From the NCBI RefSeq assembly GCF_005281475.1, contig NZ_CP040106.1:873501-937500 (forward strand): DNA of 64,000 bases. The letters run 5' to 3'. The translations under genes were made by a program, and so were the position numbers. Shown here piece after piece: positions 54,275 to 63,842 of this stretch. Position 1 is the stretch's first letter, and each line of letters opens with the position of its first letter. The notes beneath the pieces are model-generated. The model had not been told where the DNA came from. It was given only the letters and a program-made list of their open reading frames with translations, and did not search any database. Origin of the DNA: Echinicola rosea (GTDB taxonomy: Bacteria; Bacteroidota; Bacteroidia; Cytophagales; Cyclobacteriaceae).

Positions 54275-55629
54275 TTAATGTCTTGTTCTCAATGTAAACT
54301 CCATCTGAGAATGCCTGATTACTGGATACTTTTTGTTTTCGTAGGTTCTGGTAATCAAATTCCCGTTTCCATCAAAGGCATCCCCAGACACATAATAATT
54401 GTCCTCCAATAGTTCACACTTATACATTTCCATATAGGTGTTTTGGTGGTCATCGCCTAGTAATTTTACACCATTGGCCTTAAGTTCAAACGAAACAGGT
54501 AACGTGACACCGTCTTTATTAACCTTTACATCTCCATCTAGTTTGAAGCTACTAGCCCCTCTCTCTACAGCCCAGATCATAGTAAAGCTTTCAGATTCGT
54601 AGGGTAATCTTGAAATAAGTAAAGGACCACCTTTCCATTTTTTCTTTTTGGCATCTTTTCTTGAAATTTTATAGCTAGTTAATGCCTTATTGACATCATT
54701 TCCTAATTTAGGTGTCCCCCCACCTAATTCCGACACATTTCCCCATGCAATCCACATGTGTACCTTGTTGTTATTTGGCCAGCTCCGGATATTATCAGTT
54801 AGCCTAAATTCTGGCATGGATAAAGTAAATCTAGTTGATGGAGTAAGCTGAGCGCATCTAAGTTCAGTGGTCGGAGAGGAATGGTAAGTAGTCCCTCCAC
54901 CTGTTCCAGCAACAGGCGATTCCACAAAATTATTAAATGACCCAAGTACCATCGTAGGATTGGATGAACCATATTGGTCATCCAACATAAAAGGCTGGAC
55001 CTTTTGCCTTATTTGGTATGGTGCCTTGGAATTATAATTATGTGCAGTTGTTTTATCAGTTAAGCTGACCTTTACTGCTGGAGTTTCTCCTTTCCAGTTC
55101 GGATCCTTGGCTAGTCCCTCAAGCTCCATTTCTTCTGTCCACCATGAAACCGTCAATTCACTTAATCCCGAGGGATCAAAATTCTCACCCAAATAAGGCG
55201 CTATCACCTCAATATCATTCTCCTTAATAAAGGAAACTAAGCTATCCAGTGTAGTGTTACTTCCGGCAGTTCTTTAAAATGCCGTGCCCTGATGAAATGC
55301 CCTCACTATTGCAGACTGCTTCCTGCTTAGAGGATCTTGTCCCTCTTCAAATAATAACCGGAGCTTATTTCTCCGGAATTACCCTTTAATTTCCCAAAAC
55401 CAAAAAGTTCGGCTCTTGCCTCTGGGTCTTTCATTACCTCTCCCATATAGAGGGAAAGTTCCTCCAGCTGCTTTTCATACGCTTGGTGATCCATTGGATT
55501 GGTTTCGGTTGACCCTACTTCCTCATGCTCTGTCATTAAAGGTTCTTCCTGTCCATTTTCCTGACAAGAAGTCCACGTCAGGGTTCCTAAAATCATTAAG
55601 GAACATAAATAAATAGTAAATCTTTTCAT
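54275..55629 (-). pseudogene. Lipoprotein gene broken by a frameshift and a nonsense codon
   Basis: The N-terminal part (55629 down to about 55375) has a lipoprotein signal (Cys22 in TLTWTSC) and reads PEARAELFGFGKLKGNSGE. After that the original frame runs into a stop at 55327, but a second frame carries on with NKLRLLFEEGQDPLSRKQ and SAIVRAFHQGTAF, then TAA at 55276-55274, then RTAGSNTTLDSLVSFIKE and on without a break to 54275 (ENFDPSGLSELTVSWWTEEMEL ... MEFTLRTRH). So one indel near 55370-55380 and one stop codon separate three pieces that join smoothly into a protein of about 450 residues. A GTG at 55207 could start a 310-residue remnant. Function of the intact family is unknown; it is probably a surface or periplasmic lipoprotein. 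Confidence 0.85.
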
Positions 55630-55763
55630 TGTAAAGGAGTTTAAGTAAATGAATAGTACATTCTAATACTCCAATATTTAAATTCAAAAGAATCCCCTAC
55701 GCATCCCTACGCAAAATGACATAAATCACCTAAAAAATTGTCATCTATCATTAATAAGTAAAA

Positions 55764-55792
55764 AAGCCTTGCAACTAACCGCTGCAAGGCTT
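55764..55792 (-). terminator. Intrinsic terminator after rpiB
   Basis: AAGCCTTGCA and TGCAAGGCTT form a 10-bp perfect stem; on the minus strand it runs into TTTTT. It closes the glyA-tatC-rpiB unit. Confidence 0.85.
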
Positions 55793-55843
55793 CTTTATTG
55801 TTTTTACAGACCTACTCATTCGTAAGCGTAAGTTATCGTCACT

Positions 55844-56281
55844 TTACCTACAAGCGATCTTGTTCACCCGGTTGGCATGCCTTCCGCCTTCAAATTCCGT
55901 GCTGAGGAAGGTGCCGACCATTTCCTGGGCCAGTTCATACGGCACGAACCTCGCGGGAATAGAAATCACGTTGGCATCATTGTGTTGGCGGCTGAGGGCG
56001 GCCAAGTCCTTATTCCAGCAGATGGCTGCACGGATGCCTTGGTGCTTGTTGGCAGTGATGGCCACTCCATTACCACTGCCGCAAACCACAATGCCCTGCT
56101 TAAACTCACCGGCTTCGATGGCCTCACACAATGGATGCACATAATCCGGGTAATCCACGGAAGCATCCGAAAAAGGTCCAAAGTCCTTCACTTCATAACC
56201 TTCCGCTTCCAAAAAGGCCACTAATTGCTGCTTGTAATCAAATCCGGCATGGTCACCGCCGATCGCTATTTTCTTTGACAT
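55844..56281 (-). CDS. rpiB: Ribose-5-phosphate isomerase B
   Basis: 145 residues. RpiB interconverts ribose-5-phosphate and ribulose-5-phosphate in the pentose phosphate pathway. Visible are GGDHAGFDYK (Asp10, His11), PDYVHPLCEAI, GIVVCGSGNG with catalytic Cys67 and SRQHNDANVISIPARFV. Third gene of glyA-tatC-rpiB; 12 bp separate it from tatC. Confidence 0.94.
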   Translation of the reverse strand: MSKKIAIGGDHAGFDYKQQLVAFLEAEGYEVKDFGPFSDASVDYPDYVHPLCEAIEAGEFKQGIVVCGSGNGVAITANKHQGIRAAICWNKDLAALSRQHNDANVISIPARFVPYELAQEMVGTFLSTEFEGGRHANRVNKIACR

Positions 56282-56293
56282 GATATGATTTGG

Positions 56294-57136
56294 TTAATAG
56301 TCTTCTGCTGCTCGTTCTTCCCGTCGTCTTCGCTCCAGCCGCTTGGCGATCATAATTCCTGCCTCATACAGTACCAATATCGGCATGGCAATCAACAGCT
56401 GACTGATGACATCTGGCGGAGTGATAATCGCCGACAGCAACAGGATGACCACAATGGCATGTCTTCTGTATGACTTCAGCATCGCTGCACTAACAAGCCC
56501 TGACATGGACAGGAAGTAAATCACCACTGGAAGCTGAAACATCACTGCAGAAGCCAATACCAACATCACCAAGGTAGAGATATACGAAGTGATATCAAAT
56601 TCATTGGCAATGGAAGGATCCAAGCGGTAATGTGACAGGAAATTAATGGACAGTGGCGACAGGATATAATACCCGAAAGCAGCCCCCATAAAGAACAGCA
56701 AGCTCACAAAGAACACTGCTCCCCGAGCAGCATTTCTTTCTTTGGAATAGAGCCCTGGGCTGATAAAACGCCACACTTCCCAAAAAACATACGGGAAAGC
56801 TACGATCAGCCCCACCACCAAACTGGAGGTCATGTGCATGGAAAATTGTCCCGTCATCTGCCTACTCTGCAGGATGAAGGGGAGTTCTTGGATACAGAGC
56901 GCCGGAATGCTCAATGCATCTGAGACCTTGCAGAGCATCCTGTAGGTGAAAAAATCCACCTTGGATGGCCCCAAAATCACCTGTCCAAAAACAAAACTCT
57001 TAGAAAGGAAGGCCAGTACAGAGAAAATCAGCACGGCAGCTATGGATCGGACCAAATGCCAACGCAGTTGCTCCAAATGGTCCAAAAAGGACATGCCGTC
57101 TTCTTCCTCTTCTTCCCGGTATTGATCTAATGCCAC
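56294..57136 (-). CDS. tatC: Sec-independent translocase subunit TatC
   Basis: 280 residues with six hydrophobic segments. TatC recognises the twin-arginine signal and forms the core of the Tat translocase. Signature parts are MSFLDHLEQLRWHLVRS near the N-terminus, PYVFWEVWRFISPGLYSKERN in the second cytoplasmic loop and SAIITPPDVISQLLIAMPILVLYE near the C-terminus. The N-terminus has an acidic run (YREEEEEDG) and the C-terminus is basic. Middle gene of the glyA-tatC-rpiB unit; tatA is not in the window. Confidence 0.95.
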   Translation of the reverse strand: MALDQYREEEEEDGMSFLDHLEQLRWHLVRSIAAVLIFSVLAFLSKSFVFGQVILGPSKVDFFTYRMLCKVSDALSIPALCIQELPFILQSRQMTGQFSMHMTSSLVVGLIVAFPYVFWEVWRFISPGLYSKERNAARGAVFFVSLLFFMGAAFGYYILSPLSINFLSHYRLDPSIANEFDITSYISTLVMLVLASAVMFQLPVVIYFLSMSGLVSAAMLKSYRRHAIVVILLLSAIITPPDVISQLLIAMPILVLYEAGIMIAKRLERRRREERAAEDY

Positions 57137-57152
57137 GTAGTTTCTTCTTTAC

Positions 57153-58421
57153 TTAATACAATGGAAATTGAACCATCCAATCGTTGACTTCCTGCTTGAT
57201 CTTAGCAAGGGCAGCCTCGTCTTCATGGCTCATCAGTGACCTGTCGATCAAGTCCACGATCTTGGTCATGTCTTGTTCCTTCAGGCCACGGGAGGTAATG
57301 GCGGCGGTTCCCACACGCATACCGGAGGTCACAAATGGTGAACGGGTATCGAAAGGTACCATGTTTTTATTGATGGTGATGTCCACTTTGCCCAAGGTCT
57401 CCTCGGCGATTTTACCGGAAAGGTCCTTGTTGCGCAGGTCGATCAGCATCAGGTGATTGTCTGTGCCACCAGAAATCAGTTTATAGCCTTTTTCCACGAA
57501 AGCCTCGGCCATCACGGAAGCATTTTTCTTTACTTGTAGGATGTACTCCATATATTCATCCGAAAGGGCTTCTTGGAAAGCCACTGCCTTAGCGGCAATG
57601 ATGTGCTCCAAAGGACCTCCCTGCATGCCAGGGAATACGGCAGAATCCAAAAGCTGTGTCATTTTTCTCAGCTCCCCTTTAGGATTCTTGATACCAAATG
57701 GATTCTCAAAATCATCCCTCATCATGATAAGTCCACCACGAGTACCCCTGAGCGTCTTGTGCGTGGTAGTGGTCACGATGTGGCAGTGCTCTAATGGATC
57801 ATTCAATAAACCGCGGGCTATCAGTCCAGCTGGGTGAGAGATATCCGCCAGCAATAATGCACCTACTTCATCGGCAATCTCCCTGAACCGGGCATAGTCC
57901 CAGTCACGGCTATAGGCAGAAGCACCACAGATAATCAGTTTTGGCTGTACCTCTCGGGCCTTCTCGGCCACTTTGTCCATATCGATGATACCGGTTTCTT
58001 CCTCCACTCCATAGAAGTGCGGCTTATAGTTCTTACCGGAGAAGTTTACCGGAGAGCCATGGGTGAGGTGTCCACCATGGGAAAGGTCAAAACCAAGAAT
58101 AGGATCACCAGGATTCAGACAGGCCAAAAATACCGCTGCATTGGCTTGGGCACCCGAGTGAGGCTGTACATTGGCCCAAGTAGCTCCAAAAAGCTCCTTG
58201 GCACGGTCAATGGCAATCTGCTCGATGTCATCCACTACTTCACAGCCACCGTAATATCGCTTCTTGGGAAGTCCCTCCGCATATTTGTTGGTCAGGACAC
58301 TACCGGCGGCCTCCATTACTTGCTTGCTGGTGAAGTTTTCAGAAGCAATCAACTCGATGCCCCTTTTTTGACGGTCTTCTTCTTTTTGGATAAGGTCAAA
58401 TATTACCTGGTCTCTTTTCAT
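57153..58421 (-). CDS. glyA: Serine hydroxymethyltransferase
   Basis: 422 residues from the ATG at 58421; 29 extra in-frame codons upstream (from 58508) are polar and not part of the family. GlyA interconverts serine and glycine with transfer of a one-carbon unit to tetrahydrofolate, using PLP. Visible are [46 protein letters not shown], the PLP-lysine region [14 protein letters not shown], and [11 protein letters not shown]. Length is standard. It starts the unit with tatC and rpiB. A plausible housekeeping promoter is at 58540-58570. Confidence 0.96.
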   Translation of the reverse strand: MKRDQVIFDLIQKEEDRQKRGIELIASENFTSKQVMEAAGSVLTNKYAEGLPKKRYYGGCEVVDDIEQIAIDRAKELFGATWANVQPHSGAQANAAVFLACLNPGDPILGFDLSHGGHLTHGSPVNFSGKNYKPHFYGVEEETGIIDMDKVAEKAREVQPKLIICGASAYSRDWDYARFREIADEVGALLLADISHPAGLIARGLLNDPLEHCHIVTTTTHKTLRGTRGGLIMMRDDFENPFGIKNPKGELRKMTQLLDSAVFPGMQGGPLEHIIAAKAVAFQEALSDEYMEYILQVKKNASVMAEAFVEKGYKLISGGTDNHLMLIDLRNKDLSGKIAEETLGKVDITINKNMVPFDTRSPFVTSGMRVGTAAITSRGLKEQDMTKIVDLIDRSLMSHEDEAALAKIKQEVNDWMVQFPLY

Positions 58422-58539
58422 GCGTATGATCTTGTTTTTACAGTCTTCTTCGGTCTGTGCCAAAGCCTCTTCCGATGATTCCCTTCCCTCACCACTTCCA
58501 TTGATCACTTTGAGATATATCGAATCTATTTTGGCTGTC

Positions 58540-58570
58540 CAAAATTAGTTCGAAACAATGTATTATCCAA
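58540..58570 (-). promoter_or_regulatory. Candidate promoter for glyA
   Basis: Read on the minus strand: TTGG, 19 bases, TAATTTTG (exact TAnnTTTG). Transcription would start about 110 bases before the glyA ATG at 58421 and supports that shorter start. Confidence 0.45.
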
Positions 58571-58807
58571 TTGATTGGGAAATTGCTTATGCAAATCACT
58601 TTTGAAAAATTTGATTAATTTAATTTTCCCCTCGGAAGGTCTTCCATGTAATGTACTTTCGGCACATGATGAGAGGATGATGTTCGAGGTGGTTACCAAG
58701 CTTTCATACCTAAGGCACGATCATGATGCGCTAAAGACAATAGTAAAGGTCTGGTGATCCAGGGCAAACGCATTTAACATTAATTTCGTGTAGGGCAGCT
58801 ATCATCC

Positions 58808-58897
58808 GTGCCGCTGGCACTCCTTCTGGAGGTGGAGGAGGCCTTAACATCCAGCGGATGAATCCGCTGGTTACTAAATCCATCGTGCCGCTGGCAC
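58808..58897. repeat. REP-like palindrome cluster
   Basis: GTGCCGCTGGCAC occurs at 58808-58820 and again at 58885-58897 (stem GTGCC/GGCAC), flanking the 20-base palindrome CCAGCGGATGAATCCGCTGG at 58851-58870. The two motifs share the core CCGCTGG or its complement. Arrangement as closely spaced palindromes is typical of REP sequences mobilised by RAYT transposases; no such gene is in the window. Confidence 0.7.
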
Positions 58898-59047
58898 TTT
58901 CTCCAAGTTTGTACATTAGGATAGCAGCAGCCTATCGCAGAAAATGCTGAAAGGGCAAGGACATCAGTTGGTTTAAAGGACGAATAAAGCATCGCACCTG
59001 TCTGCCCAAGTGGGGAGAATGATTTAGATGAGTTTAACCCGGAATAT

Positions 59048-59392
59048 CAATGTTGTTTAGTTAAGAGGTTTTTCCAATACGGATCGTCCTTTGAGAGAAT
59101 TATGGTTTTAATCCATGGCCTTTTTTTACATGTATAAAATGGATCCGCCTTGCAGGTATTGGGTGTTAAGAAATTAAAAGTGGGCGGGCAAGAAGGCAGG
59201 CTTGTTTGACGAAATGCTGGGCAAAAAAGGTGGTTGACAACTAAAAAGGAGGAGTTTGCCTGCATGAGGGAAGGTTTTAATTTTAGGCCAATAGATGCAC
59301 ACCTGTGCGCCGTGGCGTAGCGGCGGGTTTTTTTTGGTTACTTTTTTGACCTGAAGCAAAAAAGTAACATAAGGTAAAGAGATGAAAACCAG
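59048..59392. repeat. Partial copy of the large dispersed element (left end plus block Y)
   Basis: The left terminal repeat CAATGTTGTTTAGTTAAG is at 59048-59065. Block X is missing and block Y runs from about 59138 (GGATCCGCCTTGCAGGTATT) to GATGAAAACC at about 59392, with the conserved hairpin at 59337-59368 perfect. No right terminal repeat follows, so the copy is truncated internally and at its right end. Confidence 0.75.
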
Positions 59393-59558
59393 GTTTTGTG
59401 TTTAAAAACGCAATGTCAGCGGTTCCGCAGTTCAGCTGTCGAAACCACGGAGTCGATGATGTTACCCATAGAAAAATTATAATTTTCCAATCTTTCAATT
59501 GATCGCTGAATCCACCGAGACCTGTGCATTCCCAAGCGTAACGCCAACATAGTCTCCT

Positions 59559-60518
59559 TTATTTAAACGGCAGTTTGCTGACATCCACATTACCTCCTGA
59601 AATGACAATCCCTACTCGCTTATTTTCAAAAATTGCTTTATTGGCCAAAACCGCAGCTAGGGGCACAGCACTACTGGGCTCAATGACTATTTTCATCCGC
59701 TCAAAAATCAACCTCATCGCAGCGATAATTTCTTCATCAGTGACCGTTAGGATTCCTGCTACATATTGGGAGATAATCTCAAAATTTCGCTTACCAAGGG
59801 AAGTGAGCAGCCCATCAGCAATAGTGTCCGGATGTTCCATTGGGATGATCTTATTGGCCTTTAGACTGCGAAAAGCATCATCAGCTCCTTTTGGCTCAGC
59901 ACCATAAACGGGGGTCTTCCGTGATAGGTAGTGTGTTGTTAAGGCCGTCCCCGCCAATAGCCCTCCACCGCCTACAGGCGTAATGATCACGTCAAAGGGG
60001 ATTTCTTCGTTCCACATTTCGAGGGCACAAGTGGCCTGCCCTTCGATGACGTCCATGTAATCATAAGGAGGGATAAATGCAGCACCGGTTTCTTCCACGA
60101 CTTTTTCGAGGGCGGCTTCGCGTGCTTTTAGCGTAGGTTCACATTCGATGATCTTGCCCCCATATTGCTTTACCGCAGCTTTCTTGATGGCAGGAGCAGA
60201 GGAAGGCATCACGATGTAGGCTTTGGTTCCCGTCTCTTTAGCTGCTCGTGCCAGTGCAGCAGCGTGATTGCCACTGCTATGAGTGGCCACACCATTTTGC
60301 TTTAGCTTGGGAGGTAATTTAAGAATGGCGTTGGTTGCTCCCCTTGCTTTGAAGGCGCCTACTTTTTGGAAATTTTCACACTTGAAGTAAAGTTGACTGT
60401 CTGCCATTTTGTTGATGGCTTCACAGGTCAAAATGGGCGTATGGTGAATATAGGCCATGATCCGCTGATAGGCCTGTTTAATGTCAATTAACTGTGGTAT
60501 TCTATATGTCTGCTGCAT
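59559..60518 (-). CDS. PLP-dependent threonine dehydratase / serine racemase-like enzyme
   Basis: 319 residues of the fold II PLP family. The PLP lysine is Lys58 in VGAFKARGATNA; SSGNHAAALA (81-90) binds substrate carboxylate; the glycine-rich VGGGGLLAGTAL loop holds the PLP phosphate. Length without a C-terminal ACT domain fits catabolic-type threonine dehydratase or serine racemase, not biosynthetic IlvA. The last residues (GIVISGGNVDVSKLPF) match the catabolic group. It starts 58 bp from the divergent M23-fold gene, so they share an upstream region. Confidence 0.9.
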   Translation of the reverse strand: MQQTYRIPQLIDIKQAYQRIMAYIHHTPILTCEAINKMADSQLYFKCENFQKVGAFKARGATNAILKLPPKLKQNGVATHSSGNHAAALARAAKETGTKAYIVMPSSAPAIKKAAVKQYGGKIIECEPTLKAREAALEKVVEETGAAFIPPYDYMDVIEGQATCALEMWNEEIPFDVIITPVGGGGLLAGTALTTHYLSRKTPVYGAEPKGADDAFRSLKANKIIPMEHPDTIADGLLTSLGKRNFEIISQYVAGILTVTDEEIIAAMRLIFERMKIVIEPSSAVPLAAVLANKAIFENKRVGIVISGGNVDVSKLPFK

Positions 60519-60575
60519 GTGTATAAAGTTAACATTTTGAACCCAAATTGCGTATATTTCGCCAAATTATCCAAG

Positions 60576-61259
60576 ATGAAAAAACTACTTGATTTGCTCT
60601 CAACCAAGGAAATATACCCGCTTGTCGGGGTAAAACTAAACGCTAAAAACAGCATTTTATTGGATTTCACTGCCAAGAACGAGGATTTGTCCACCTTGGA
60701 TATCTCTAGTACACCGTTATTTGACGAGTATGTTTTTGGGCAACTGGATGCTGCCAATAAGCAGTTTGGAATAGGTGGCTACTTGGAGCCAAGAGCCATT
60801 TACCATCGAAGTGAGGTATTTGGGAAAGATGATCAGGAAAGAAGGTCCCTTCACTTGGGTGTGGACATCTGGACAAAAGCAGGGCAGCCCATTTATGCGC
60901 CATTGCTAGGCCGTGTACATAGCTTCCAAAACAACGAAGGCTATGGCAATTACGGCCCCACTATTATCTTGCAACATCAATGTGAAGGAGTAAACTTCTT
61001 TTCCCTCTATGGCCATTTGAGCAACACTGACCTGCATGGCTTAGAAGTAGGTCAAACCGTCCATCCTGGACAGGAATTTGCGCACATCGGTCCATTTCCT
61101 GAAAATGGGGACTGGCCTCCGCATCTTCATTTTCAGCTGATCATGGATTTAGGTGACCATTGGGGCGACTATCCAGGGGTCTGCGCACCAAAAGACTTGG
61201 ATTTTTACCATAACAATTGCCCAGACCCAGGGGTATTATTGGGTATGGACAAGTTTTGA
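60576..61259 (+). CDS. M23-fold (LytM-like) metallopeptidase-type protein without signal peptide
   Basis: 227 residues from the ATG at 60576; upstream in-frame codons from 60519 are not conserved-looking. The LytM core carries the zinc set: His93 and Asp97 (HLGVD), His147 (YGHLS), His183 and His185 (PPHLHFQL). The start MKKLLDLLSTKEIYPLVGV shows no signal peptide or membrane segment, so unlike cell-wall M23 enzymes this one appears cytoplasmic. The C-terminal NNCPDPGVLLGM resembles the M23-like segment found fused to aminotransferase-type enzymes in Bacteroidota, so its substrate may be something other than peptidoglycan. Both remarks are from memory and inference. Confidence 0.82.
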   Translation: MKKLLDLLSTKEIYPLVGVKLNAKNSILLDFTAKNEDLSTLDISSTPLFDEYVFGQLDAANKQFGIGGYLEPRAIYHRSEVFGKDDQERRSLHLGVDIWTKAGQPIYAPLLGRVHSFQNNEGYGNYGPTIILQHQCEGVNFFSLYGHLSNTDLHGLEVGQTVHPGQEFAHIGPFPENGDWPPHLHFQLIMDLGDHWGDYPGVCAPKDLDFYHNNCPDPGVLLGMDKF

Positions 61260-61419
61260 TGAAAAACGGACAACCTTCCCAATAGTCAAGCAAATGACAG
61301 GCAGTTGACCGCAGATGAATAATCCTTCGGCACCCTGCACCATTATTTAGGCAATGAAATTAAGTGATCTCAGAAAGCGCGCAGATTTTCTGGAAATTTA
61401 CACATAATTGCTCTAAGCG

Positions 61420-63207
61420 TTATTCAGCAAATTGAAGTTTAACCAAATTGGCATAAAATCCACCTTCCTGTACGGCCAAGTCATCATGGCTACCTTCTTC
61501 TACGATTTCGCCATCCTTCATGACATAGATTCGGTCCACTTTTCGGATAGTGGCCAATCGGTGGGCAATGACAATCGTCGTACGGTTTTTCATCAATTCG
61601 TCCAAGGCTTCCTGCACCAATGCCTCTGACTCTGCGTCCAAGGAGGAGGTGGCTTCATCAAGTATCAAAATAGACGGATTTTTCAGAATGGCCCGAGCAA
61701 TGGCGATGCGCTGCCGCTGACCACCGGAAAGTTTGATGCCCCGTTCACCAACTAAGGTGCCCAAGCCTTCAGGGAATTTACCGATAAACTGCCAGGCATT
61801 GGCTTTTTTGGCAGCTTCGATAATTTCTTCTTCTGTGGCGTCGGGCTTAGCGTAAGCGATATTTTCGCGGATGCTTCCCCCAAACAGCAACACCTCTTGA
61901 GGAACAATCCCGATGTTTGAGCGGAGTTGTTTAAGGTTCCAGTTTTTGATGGGTTTATCATCTATCGTGATTTCACCGAAATTGATCGAATAAAACTTCA
62001 TCAGCAGCTGGATGATGGTGGATTTTCCAGCACCGGAATGACCAGCCAAGGCGATTTTTTCGCCAGACTTAATGGATAAGTTGACATGCTTCAGTACATC
62101 CGCTTCGGGTCTAGTGGGGTAATTAAAGCTGACATCATTGAAAGCAACGTCACCTTTGATCGGCACTTCATGGTAATCTGCCAGAGATTCCTCCGGTGTT
62201 TCGTCCAGGATTTCGAGGACACGCTCTGATGAGCCGATGGCTTTTTGTACTTGGCCATAAATATCTCCCAGTCCCGCTATCGAACCACCAATGAAGGTAG
62301 TATATAGTACAAAGGAAACCAGGTCACCAATGCTCATGGCACCTGTACTCACCATCATGGCACCATACCACATGACCGCCACGATGCCACCAAAAAGTGC
62401 AAAGATGATAAAGGAAATAAACGCTCCCCTAAAGCCTGCTGCTTTTAGGGCTATTTTAACAACTCTGTTAAGCCCTTTTTCGTATCGCGCAGATTCATAG
62501 ACTTCGCCGGCAAAGGATTTTACGGTGCTGATGGATTGTAGGGTTTCTTCTACGATGACATTGGCTGAAGCCAGTTCATCTTGGGTTTCTTTGGAGAGTT
62601 TTCGGATAAATTTACCAAAAACCATGGCGATGATCACCAAAACCGGAAAAGTGGCCAGCATAAACAGCGTCAGCCGTGGAGTGGTCACAAAAAGGAAAAC
62701 AGTCCCAGCCAGCAAGGTAATGATCTGCCTGAAAAGCTCCGCCAAGGTGACAGAAAATGTATCCTGTAGCAAGCTGACATCCGAAGTGATCCGGCTGATC
62801 AGCTCTCCTGTACGGCGCTTGTCAAAGAAACTCATCGGCAGGTGCACTAATCTTCCGTAAAGCGAAAGCCGAATATCGCGCATGGACCGTTCACTTACCA
62901 AAGCAAATAACCAGACCCTGAAAAAAGAAAATACACTCTGCACGAATAGAATACCGACAAGCACCAAGGCGATGGTGTTGATATTCGAAAACATCCATTC
63001 CTTGCCCTGCGCCACGTCGATAAGCTTACCGGCGACATAAGGAAAGGCCAAGAGTGTTAGGCTCGAAAACAACAGGAAGATCAACCCTAACGTAAAAATC
63101 CCTTTGTAGGGCAAAACAAAATTAAAAATGCCAATCAGCTTACTGAGGTTTTTCTTGTTCAGCTTCCTCTTTTCGTGTTCTTCCAGTGCTTTTTTCTTTT
63201 TTGCCAT
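61420..63207 (-). CDS. ABC exporter half-transporter (MsbA/multidrug type)
   Basis: 595 residues. The six-helix membrane domain spans about 30-320 (YKGIFTLGLIFLLFSSLTLLAF, RRTGELISRITSDVSLLQD) and the ATPase about 350-590. Walker A is GHSGAGKST (about 387), the Q-loop is IVPQEVLLFGGSI, the signature LSGGQRQRIAIARAIL (about 492) and Walker B SILILDEATSSLD with the catalytic Glu, then IAHRLATIRKVDRI. It would work as a homodimer exporting lipids or hydrophobic compounds. It is alone, so the substrate cannot be inferred; lipid-linked export is a common role. Confidence 0.92.
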   Translation of the reverse strand: MAKKKKALEEHEKRKLNKKNLSKLIGIFNFVLPYKGIFTLGLIFLLFSSLTLLAFPYVAGKLIDVAQGKEWMFSNINTIALVLVGILFVQSVFSFFRVWLFALVSERSMRDIRLSLYGRLVHLPMSFFDKRRTGELISRITSDVSLLQDTFSVTLAELFRQIITLLAGTVFLFVTTPRLTLFMLATFPVLVIIAMVFGKFIRKLSKETQDELASANVIVEETLQSISTVKSFAGEVYESARYEKGLNRVVKIALKAAGFRGAFISFIIFALFGGIVAVMWYGAMMVSTGAMSIGDLVSFVLYTTFIGGSIAGLGDIYGQVQKAIGSSERVLEILDETPEESLADYHEVPIKGDVAFNDVSFNYPTRPEADVLKHVNLSIKSGEKIALAGHSGAGKSTIIQLLMKFYSINFGEITIDDKPIKNWNLKQLRSNIGIVPQEVLLFGGSIRENIAYAKPDATEEEIIEAAKKANAWQFIGKFPEGLGTLVGERGIKLSGGQRQRIAIARAILKNPSILILDEATSSLDAESEALVQEALDELMKNRTTIVIAHRLATIRKVDRIYVMKDGEIVEEGSHDDLAVQEGGFYANLVKLQFAE

Positions 63208-63330
63208 ATCGGATGGGCTACTTGTTCATTTGCGGCTACAAATGTACAAGATTTGGTTTATAAATGATAACGTTCGCTATATCAATAGAAAATATGGGGC
63301 CAGTCGGTAAATGCTGTTTGTAACTACGGT

Positions 63331-63654
63331 CTATTTCCGCTTTCGGATGAACAATGCACCAATTCTTTTGAAGATTTTTTTCTCCTTCTCCCAAAAGAAT
63401 GAAAACTGGCCAAAGAGAAAGCCATAGGCCAGTAGCATGATCTGGTAAAGTGGCAAGACCAATAGTAGATAAAATACCGTCTTCCAAAATCCCCCTGAGG
63501 ACATGTCCACTCCCAAAAGATCAAAAATTGGTTGTTTGATAAACAGCACCGTAAATCCTGTACAGGCAAATACCAAAAGCACCAACAGGACCTGCCAGAT
63601 GCTCTTGAGTTGCCATTTTTGTTGGAGTCTTTTCAGGAAGCCATTTTCATTCAT
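63331..63654 (-). CDS. Small membrane protein, DUF6787-like
   Basis: 107 residues with two hydrophobic segments (about 18-40 and 60-85) and a strongly basic C-terminus (EKEKKIFKRIGALFIRKRK). The start MNENGFLKRLQQKWQLKSIWQVLLVLLVFACTGF and the LPLYQIMLLAYGFLFGQFSFFWEKEKK stretch resemble the DUF6787 family (recollection, moderate). Function unknown. It lies 120 bp upstream of the ABC exporter on the same strand. Confidence 0.75.
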   Translation of the reverse strand: MNENGFLKRLQQKWQLKSIWQVLLVLLVFACTGFTVLFIKQPIFDLLGVDMSSGGFWKTVFYLLLVLPLYQIMLLAYGFLFGQFSFFWEKEKKIFKRIGALFIRKRK

Positions 63655-63842
63655 GCTACATTCTCTTCATTTGGACAAGGCAAATTATCCATAATTATGT
63701 ATATCTGCAATGAGACCAGTAATCATCGAGGCATTAAATAGATCCTCACAAAAGCCACGGAAATCCCAGAAAAGCCTTGTTTCATTCTGGGTATTCTGTG
63801 CTTTCGGTGAGAAATAAAACCTACTGACAAGAAAGCGTATCA

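Larger units (their letters stand above)
58571..59558. other. Gene-free interval with REP-like and block Y repeats
   Basis: Nearly 1 kb without a supported gene between divergent-facing glyA and the dehydratase. It contains the REP-like cluster (58808-58897) and a partial copy of the large dispersed element (59048-59392). Short frames at 58575-58757 and 59174-59359 are repeat-derived or chance. Confidence 0.55.

Noticed and set aside
54275..55207. A free-standing 310-residue gene starting at GTG 55207
   Set aside because: Coding-like sequence continues upstream of the GTG in the same frame (TAGSNTTLDSLVSFIKENDI) to a stop at 55274, and beyond it to the lipoprotein N-terminus, so it is better read as part of a broken gene.
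58575..58757. 60-codon plus-strand frame
   Set aside because: Poor composition, no neighbour, ends beside a REP cluster.
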